The translations under genes and the position numbers were made by a program. Source: Acidobacteriota bacterium (GTDB lineage Bacteria; Acidobacteriota; JAAYUB01; JAMOQF01). Taken from it: DNA of 11,209 bases. The notes under the pieces were generated by a model. It was not told the DNA's origin. It searched no databases and saw nothing but the letters and a program-made list of their open reading frames with translations. The stretch is taken from NCBI GenBank assembly GCA_027040585.1, contig JALULU010000135.1, forward strand, positions 1 through 11,209, written 5' to 3'. Positions 6,860-11,209 of this stretch are shown here, in pieces. Position 1 is the stretch's first letter. Each line of letters opens with the position of its first letter.

Positions 6860-8793
6860 TTCAAAATAAACCTTATTCCAAGTTCACAATATGTATCATC
6901 TGCTCCATATCCATAAACATCTTCATAATCTTCATCCAAAATATTATTCACCTTTCCAAATATATTTACATATTTAGTTATATCATAACTGAATGAAAAA
7001 TTTAAAAGTGTGTAATCATCAAGTTTTATTCTTTCAGATGGATACACATTATAATTCATATCCCATCTTTTGCCTTTATAAAAAATATTAAAGGTTGTGG
7101 ACAAATTTTTAAATGGTGAAAAATTAAAATCAACGTTTATAACATTATGAGGCCTTCTGAGTAATTGAAGCCCTGTACTTTCGTCTTCAGTATCCAGATA
7201 TGTATAAGCAAAATCAACATTTAATCCTTTGTATACATAGGCATATCCACTAACTTCAACTCCCTTTGTATTTGCCTCTCCTATATTTACATACCCAGTA
7301 CCAAATTCGAAATCTATTAAATCTGTAAATTTGTTGTAAAAAGTAGTTACTCCAAAAGAAACTTTCTTGTTAAATAAATACTGCTCAAACCCACCATCTA
7401 TTGACCAGCTATTTTCAGGTTGCAAATTGGGATTTCCAATAGGTCCAAATGATGTTGCAGGCGCATAAAGTTGGTATAAAGATGGTGCTTTAAAACCGGT
7501 ACCAAAACTCATTTTAAATTTTGTATCAGTTGATTTAAGTATGTATACAGGAGAGATCTTTACGTTCACATCATTTCCAAATGTACTGTGATGATCAACT
7601 CTTATACCACCTGAAATATACATATTTTCAAATGGAGAAATAAGATCTTCCAGATAAAAAGAATTCATCTCCACATTCTGTTTAGGAAAAAAGCTCTCTG
7701 TACTGTAATATTGTGAACTATAATCATAAAAAGAATATCCTTCTTCCCGTCTATATTCATAACCTGCTGTTAACATATTGTTTTGGTTTAAAAAAAATTC
7801 AGTTTTCCATTCACCACTTTTTACGTCCCCATAATATCTGCTAAAAGATGAAAAAGCATTTAACTCATCCTCTGGATTTTTATAATTTCTCTTATTTTCA
7901 AAATAGGAAAATTTAGCGTGGTGAACAATCTTTCCGCCCATCTGGGAAATTTTAATTCCAACTTTTCCCAAGAAAGAACTTAAAAATCCTCTGTAATTTG
8001 GGTCATCTCCATAAGGGCCACCAAAATTATCCAGTTCACTTCTACTGTCAATATCATAGAAAAATCCATTCATTGAAACATTGTCATTTACTTTAAATTT
8101 AAAATTTCCTATTGCAGAAACATTTCTATACCCATCTTTTTCACTATTTCCAAAAATTTTATCCGCAGATGAAAAACCATCAGTATCAATTCTATCTATG
8201 GAAAGAGCATAATTAAATTTATCTCCCAATTTTCCACTTGATGAGGTTAAGAAATCAAACGTGTTGTTTGAGGCATAAAAGCCAGATATTGAAGATTGAT
8301 TTCCCTCACTTCCATCTTTTAAAATAATATTTATGACTCCACCCATGGCATCTGAACCCCACACAGTGCTCTGAGGACCTCTTATTATCTCTATTCTCTT
8401 AATGTTATCTGTTAAAAGGTCTCTAAAATTATAGCCTCTTGATGGATTCATAGGTTCATTTACTTCAACGCCGTTAATTAAGACAAGTGTCCCACTTGAT
8501 TCAGTCCCTCTTATCATAACACTTGAGGTTCCTGCCATTGATCCACTTTTATTTACAACAATACCGGGCACTGTTTTAAGGACATCCTCAACAGTTTTAA
8601 AATTTCTCTTTTTAATTTCATCTGAAGTTATAACAGTTACAGAATTTCCAATTTTTTTCACATTAACACCTGATTTTGTAGCAGTAACAACAACTTTTTC
8701 ACTTTTCAATCTTATTTTCTTTTTGGTCTTACTCCCAAAAACAAAACAACTCAGAACAAACAAAGGAATTAAAACAAATAAAATTTTACGCAT
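6856..8793 (-). CDS. btuB: TonB-dependent outer-membrane receptor for cobalamin (BtuB-like)
   Basis: A 645-aa outer-membrane transporter that would bring B12 or related corrinoids into the periplasm using TonB energy. A signal peptide covers about residues 1-20 (MRK start, hydrophobic core, probable cleavage after VFG). A TonB-box-like EKVVVTATK lies at 32-40. The plug domain spans about 45-160 with TVEDVLKTVPGIVV (67-80), MIRGTESSGTLVLINGVEV (93-111) and the hallmark IKRIEIIRGPQSTVWGSDAM (131-150) followed by GGVINI. The remainder is aromatic-rich, alternating barrel strand sequence including the FKAPSLYQLYAP receptor motif. The length is typical of BtuB (about 600-650). The chain ends in RFILK rather than the usual terminal Phe. 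The ATG has a strong AAGGAGG at 8804-8798 with a short 4-nt spacer, and that site is the apparent target of the upstream riboswitch. No tonB/exbBD genes are in the window. Confidence 0.9.
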   Translation of the reverse strand: MRKILFVLIPLFVLSCFVFGSKTKKKIRLKSEKVVVTATKSGVNVKKIGNSVTVITSDEIKKRNFKTVEDVLKTVPGIVVNKSGSMAGTSSVMIRGTESSGTLVLINGVEVNEPMNPSRGYNFRDLLTDNIKRIEIIRGPQSTVWGSDAMGGVINIILKDGSEGNQSSISGFYASNNTFDFLTSSSGKLGDKFNYALSIDRIDTDGFSSADKIFGNSEKDGYRNVSAIGNFKFKVNDNVSMNGFFYDIDSRSELDNFGGPYGDDPNYRGFLSSFLGKVGIKISQMGGKIVHHAKFSYFENKRNYKNPEDELNAFSSFSRYYGDVKSGEWKTEFFLNQNNMLTAGYEYRREEGYSFYDYSSQYYSTESFFPKQNVEMNSFYLEDLISPFENMYISGGIRVDHHSTFGNDVNVKISPVYILKSTDTKFKMSFGTGFKAPSLYQLYAPATSFGPIGNPNLQPENSWSIDGGFEQYLFNKKVSFGVTTFYNKFTDLIDFEFGTGYVNIGEANTKGVEVSGYAYVYKGLNVDFAYTYLDTEDESTGLQLLRRPHNVINVDFNFSPFKNLSTTFNIFYKGKRWDMNYNVYPSERIKLDDYTLLNFSFSYDITKYVNIFGKVNNILDEDYEDVYGYGADDTYCELGIRFILK

Positions 8794-8797
8794 ACAT

Positions 8798-8883
8798 CCT
8801 CCTTAAAAAATTTTTAAAGAGGATTCCTGGAGAATAAAAAAGGAGGGGAAAACACCCACTTTCTTCCTGGCTCCGAGGAATCC
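8798..8883 (-). promoter_or_regulatory. Cobalamin riboswitch expression platform with alternative pairings around the btuB ribosome site
   Basis: Downstream of the aptamer the transcript can fold in competing ways. Locally, TTCCT (8880-8876) pairs with AGGAA (8868-8864) around a 7-nt loop, CGGAGCC, a candidate P13/L13 hairpin. Alternatively GGATTCCT(C)GGAG (8883-8871) pairs with CTCCAGGAATCC (8832-8821), 12 bp with one bulge. Between those arms, CCTCCTT (8846-8840) is perfectly complementary to the btuB Shine-Dalgarno AAGGAGG (8804-8798). No GC-rich hairpin followed directly by a U-run stands out, so translational control looks more likely than termination. The complementarities are visible; the switching model is inference. 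Confidence 0.65.
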
Positions 8884-8896
8884 AGTGAATAATTTT

Positions 8897-9055
8897 GCAT
8901 AGGCAGGTCTTCTGACTTGCGGATCATTCTACTTGCCATTCCTTCCCATTTCCACAAAGGAAACAGTGGATAAAATGGCTTTCGTCCCCGCTCACAGCGG
9001 CGGCCCCGTGATGGATTTTCACCATCTTCCCTTTTAAGCTAAAAAGCACCTATAC
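8897..9055 (-). promoter_or_regulatory. Cobalamin (B12) riboswitch aptamer
   Basis: The minus-strand transcript carries the full conserved aptamer 5' of btuB. In order it shows GGTGC, then TTAAAAGGGAA, GGTGAAAATCC, CACGGGGCCGCCGCTGTGA leading into GCGGGGACGAAAGCCA, CCACTG with TGGGAAGG (P6 region), GATCCGC, and the B12 box AAGTCAGAAGACCTGCC (about 8919-8903). P1 closes as GTATAGG (9055-9049) with CCTATGC (8903-8897), 7 bp including one G-U. These match the cobalamin riboswitch consensus element by element. It should bind cobalamin and repress the B12 uptake operon when the vitamin is plentiful. The aptamer begins about 30 nt after the thx stop codon. Confidence 0.95.
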
Positions 9056-9088
9056 CAGATTTAAGAAAGAACAATATCTAAAAATTAA

Positions 9089-9211
9089 TTATTTCTTTTC
9101 ACTTTTTTTAGATTTTTTCATTTTTTTAACTTTTTTAGGATTGGGTCTTGACTTCCCATAACTACCTTTAGAAATCTTACCTTTTTTAGTTCTTCTATCA
9201 CCTTTTCCCAT
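9089..9211 (-). CDS. thx: Small ribosomal protein bTHX (30S ribosomal protein THX)
   Basis: A 40-aa, very basic protein. Its N terminus [20 protein letters not shown] (1-20) closely matches Thermus THX ([20 protein letters not shown]), a peptide seated in a cavity at the top of the 30S head where it stabilises rRNA. Compared with the 27-residue Thermus form it adds a Lys/Ser-rich tail (about residues 24-40, beginning NPKKVKK), and the Trp at position 14 is Ser. The ATG at 9211 has AGGAG (9226-9222) with a rather long 10-nt spacer. A near-consensus promoter lies just upstream (9276-9248). The gene is short and low in complexity, so automatic gene callers may miss it. It lies directly before the B12 riboswitch with no visible terminator between. 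The match to the THX core is strong over about 23 residues. Confidence 0.9.
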   Translation of the reverse strand: [40 protein letters not shown]

Positions 9212-9247
9212 AAATAAAAAACTCCTATCATTGAAAAGTTAAGGGAA

Positions 9248-9276
9248 AATATATTAAATTAAAGGTATTTTGTCAA
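9248..9276 (-). promoter_or_regulatory. Sigma70-type promoter for thx (and probably the B12 operon)
   Basis: A consensus TTGACA -35 (9276-9271), an exact 17-nt spacer and TATATT -10 (9253-9248) on the minus strand. Initiation near 9241 would give a leader of about 30 nt ending in the thx ribosome site. It is the best promoter match in the window and the only good one I see upstream of the cobalamin riboswitch. Confidence 0.75.
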
Positions 9277-9280
9277 GGGT

Positions 9281-9310
9281 TTGCAAAAATTTGTCCCCGA
9301 CATCTAAAAT
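9281..9310 (+). promoter_or_regulatory. Candidate hisS promoter 1
   Basis: TTGCAA (9281-9286), an 18-nt spacer and TAAAAT (9305-9310) on the plus strand, about 73 nt before the hisS start. Its -35 box begins 5 bases from the -35 box of the divergent thx promoter, so the two would be back to back. The match is moderate. Confidence 0.4.
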
Positions 9311-9325
9311 ATGCTCTTTTCTTAT

Positions 9326-9354
9326 TTGTATTTTTCCTTTTTTTTGAATAAAAT
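9326..9354 (+). promoter_or_regulatory. Candidate hisS promoter 2
   Basis: TTGTAT (9326-9331), a 17-nt spacer and TAAAAT (9349-9354) on the plus strand. It would start transcription near 9361, leaving just enough leader for the hisS ribosome site at 9372-9377. The spacer contains an 8-T run. The match is moderate, in AT-rich sequence. Confidence 0.4.
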
Positions 9355-9382
9355 CATATTTGACTTTTTATAAGGAGAAAAA

Positions 9383-10657
9383 ATGGCTGCAAAAGGAATT
9401 AAATGTGTAAAGGGTGTTAGAGATATATTCCCTCCTGAAATTGATATCTGGAAATTCATAGAAAATATATGGGAAGAAACCTTTTCACTTTATGGTTTTA
9501 AAGAAATAAGAGTACCAATTTTTGAATATACAAATCTATTTCAAAGAGGTATAGGTGAATCCACAGACATAGTTGAAAAGGAAATGTATACATTTACAGA
9601 TAAAAGTGGAAATTCCATAACCTTAAGACCTGAGGGAACTGCATCTGTAGTAAGAGCATATGTTGAACACAATTTAAATAAAGAAAGCCCATTCAATAAG
9701 TTTTATTACATTGGACCAATGTTTAGATATGAGAGGCCACAAAAAGGAAGATATAGACAGTTTTATCAAATTGGAGTTGAAGTTTTTGATGACAATTCAC
9801 CTGAAATTGAAGTTGAGACCCTTGAAATGGTAAATTTTGCTTTAAAAAAGCTTGGATTTTCTAAATATGAATTAAACGTAAATTCAATTGGGTGTCCTGA
9901 ATGTCGACCCAACTTTATAAAAATCTTAAAAGAAAAATTAAATGAAAATAAAGAAAAACTCTGTGATGACTGTAAGAGGAGAATAGACACAAATCCACTG
10001 AGAGTACTTGATTGCAAAAAAGAAAGTTGCAAAACTGTAATAAATGAAATGCCAAAAATCACTGAATATTTATGTGAAGATTGTAAAAAACACCATTTGA
10101 GACTATTAAAATTATTAAAGGGTAGAAAAATAAACTATGTTGAGAACCCACTTTTAGTAAGGGGACTTGACTACTATGTCAGGACAACTTTTGAAGTGGT
10201 GGTTGAAAATTTAGGGGCTCAAAACGCAATTTTAGGTGGTGGAAGATACGATGGACTTGTTAAGGAACTTGGAGGTCCTGATATAAGCGGATTTGGATTT
10301 GCCCTTGGACTTGATAGGATGGTTATTGCTTTAAATGAAAATATAAAAAACTCTTTTCAAAAAAATCCAGATTTTTATTTAGCATATTTTGGTGAAAATG
10401 TTATAGATTACTCTTTTTCAATACTTGAAAAATTCAGGGAAAAAGGTATATCTGTTTATACAAATTTTAAAGGTAGAAGTTTTAAAAGCCATTTAAGACT
10501 TGCAAATAGACTAAATTCAAAGTTTGTAATTTTAATTGGCGAAGATGAAGTAAAAAATAATAAAATAATAGTTAAAAATATGAAGGAAGGTACTCAAAGG
10601 GAAATAAAATTTGATGACCTCAACTCATTTTTAGATGAAATATCAAAGGAGAACTAA
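9383..10657 (+). CDS. hisS: Histidyl-tRNA synthetase
   Basis: A 424-aa class II aminoacyl-tRNA synthetase charging tRNA-His in the cytoplasm. Its length is normal for bacterial HisRS. Motifs in order are KGVRDIFPPE (10-19), the family's N-terminal hallmark; LRPEGTASVVRAY (81-93); motif 2, MFRYERPQKGRYRQFYQIGVE (113-133); the HisRS-specific RGLDYYVRTTFEV (260-272) with the active-site Arg; GGGRYDGL (285-292); and motif 3, GFGFALGLDRM (303-313). The insertion domain has CPEC (171-174), CDDC (194-197), C211/C216 and CEDC (231-234), a Cys pattern also seen in many other bacterial HisRS. The C-terminal anticodon-binding domain covers about 330-424. The start ATG has AAGGAG (9372-9377) with a 5-nt spacer. 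It opens a plus-strand operon with aspS 1 nt downstream, and is divergent from thx. Confidence 0.97.
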   Translation: MAAKGIKCVKGVRDIFPPEIDIWKFIENIWEETFSLYGFKEIRVPIFEYTNLFQRGIGESTDIVEKEMYTFTDKSGNSITLRPEGTASVVRAYVEHNLNKESPFNKFYYIGPMFRYERPQKGRYRQFYQIGVEVFDDNSPEIEVETLEMVNFALKKLGFSKYELNVNSIGCPECRPNFIKILKEKLNENKEKLCDDCKRRIDTNPLRVLDCKKESCKTVINEMPKITEYLCEDCKKHHLRLLKLLKGRKINYVENPLLVRGLDYYVRTTFEVVVENLGAQNAILGGGRYDGLVKELGGPDISGFGFALGLDRMVIALNENIKNSFQKNPDFYLAYFGENVIDYSFSILEKFREKGISVYTNFKGRSFKSHLRLANRLNSKFVILIGEDEVKNNKIIVKNMKEGTQREIKFDDLNSFLDEISKEN

Positions 10658-10658
10658 A

Positions 10659-11209
10659 ATGCTCAGAAGTTTTACATGTGGAGAGTTAAATGAAAATTAT
10701 AATGGAAAAGAAGTTATCCTCTGTGGCTGGGTGGATTCAGTTAGAGATTTAGGAGGACTATTTTTTATTTTGCTCAGGGACAGGTATGGGATTACTCAGT
10801 GCACATTTATTGAAAAAGAGAATTCCAAACTCTTTAAAAAAATCAAAAGGGTAAAACCTGAATACGTATTAAAGGTCAAAGGTATTGTTAAAAAAAGAAA
10901 TGTAAAAGATATAAATCCAGATATGAAAACTGGAAAAATTGAAGTTATCGCAACTGAGTTTGAAATTCTCTCTGAATCAAATGTACCACCATTTGAAATT
11001 AAAGATGAAACAAATGCATCAGAAGAATTAAGGCTAAAATATAGATATTTAGACCTAAGAAGAAAAAAGATGCAGGAAAATTTCATCTTAAGACATAAAG
11101 TATCACTACTTGTAAGGAATTTTTTATCAGAAAAAAATTTTCTTGAAATAGAAACACCTTTTTTGACAAAGTCAACCCCTGAAGGGGCAAGAGATTATTT
11201 AGTGCCAAG
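10659..11209 (+). CDS. aspS: Aspartyl-tRNA synthetase, 5' part (3' end beyond window)
   Basis: The first 183 residues of a class IIb synthetase (bacterial AspRS is about 580-600 aa) that charges tRNA-Asp. The N-terminal OB-fold anticodon-binding domain shows SFTCGELN (4-11), VILCGWVDSVRDLGGLFFILLRD (starting at residue 19), and a linker with INPDMKTGKIEV. The catalytic domain begins with LRLKYRYLDLRRKKM, then the motif-1 region and ETPFLTKSTPEGARDYLVP at the window edge. Leu31 and Lys83 sit where discriminating bacterial enzymes have Leu and Lys (non-discriminating Pseudomonas AspRS has His and Gly), so it probably charges only tRNA-Asp; this is inferred from remembered alignments. The ATG lies 1 nt after the hisS stop, with AAGGAG (10646-10651) at a 7-nt spacer inside the end of hisS. 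Confidence 0.95.
   Translation, partial: MLRSFTCGELNENYNGKEVILCGWVDSVRDLGGLFFILLRDRYGITQCTFIEKENSKLFKKIKRVKPEYVLKVKGIVKKRNVKDINPDMKTGKIEVIATEFEILSESNVPPFEIKDETNASEELRLKYRYLDLRRKKMQENFILRHKVSLLVRNFLSEKNFLEIETPFLTKSTPEGARDYLVP

Noticed and set aside
8734..8793. Lipoprotein signal in BtuB (VLSC at residues 13-16)
   Set aside because: The -2 Leu does not fit a normal lipobox, and TonB-dependent receptors are normally cleaved by signal peptidase I; VFG-S just downstream is the better site.
9345..9373. Promoter-like TTGAAT-17-TTTATA directly before hisS
   Set aside because: Transcription would start within or after the hisS ribosome site, leaving no usable leader.
9766..10062. Minus-strand open frame of 98 codons within hisS (and a similar one at 10796-11086 within aspS)
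   Set aside because: Both are antisense to strongly conserved synthetase sequence, with low-complexity Ser/Phe/Leu-rich products and no initiation signal.

Overview
The window is AT-rich (roughly one-third GC by eye) and densely coded. It comes from a Gram-negative bacterium: there is a TonB-dependent outer-membrane receptor and a signal-peptide-bearing periplasmic binding protein without a lipobox. I cannot place it in a phylum. A THX-type small ribosomal protein, a short RmlA-type nucleotidyltransferase and a very AT-rich, overlapping gene style would suit a deep-branching or candidate-phylum lineage, but that is inference.

Layout. Everything from 1 to 9211 lies on the minus strand, and 9383 to the end on the plus strand. 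Reading the minus strand in its direction of transcription, a sigma70-like promoter (9276-9248) precedes thx, a 40-residue ribosomal protein gene. A complete cobalamin riboswitch follows (aptamer 9055-8897, expression platform 8883-8798). It controls a four-gene vitamin B12 uptake operon: outer-membrane receptor btuB, periplasmic binder btuF, ATPase btuD and permease btuC. The last three start at or within about 12 nt of the preceding stop, twice with a 4-nt ATGA overlap. After a 156-nt gap with promoter-like sequence comes a second tightly packed series: a PHP phosphoesterase, a HAD-IIA (NagD/LHPP-like) phosphatase overlapping it by 34 nt, a BI-1/YccA-type membrane protein, a short sugar-1-phosphate nucleotidyltransferase (RmlA type), a divergent short RmlC-type cupin, and an RmlD-type reductase that runs off the left edge.

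On the plus strand, divergent from thx, are hisS (histidyl-tRNA synthetase, complete) and aspS (aspartyl-tRNA synthetase, cut by the right edge), 1 nt apart and in the usual hisS-aspS order.

Functionally there are three modules: translation (thx, hisS, aspS, around one divergent promoter region), B12 acquisition under B12 feedback, and nucleotide-sugar synthesis for surface glycans behind two phosphatases. I see no mobile element, CRISPR array, tRNA or rRNA. The observations most worth a second look are the unannotated thx gene upstream of the B12 riboswitch with no visible terminator or second promoter between them, a riboswitch expression platform with mutually exclusive pairings that can be read directly, and a divergent RmlC-like protein lacking expected family residues.
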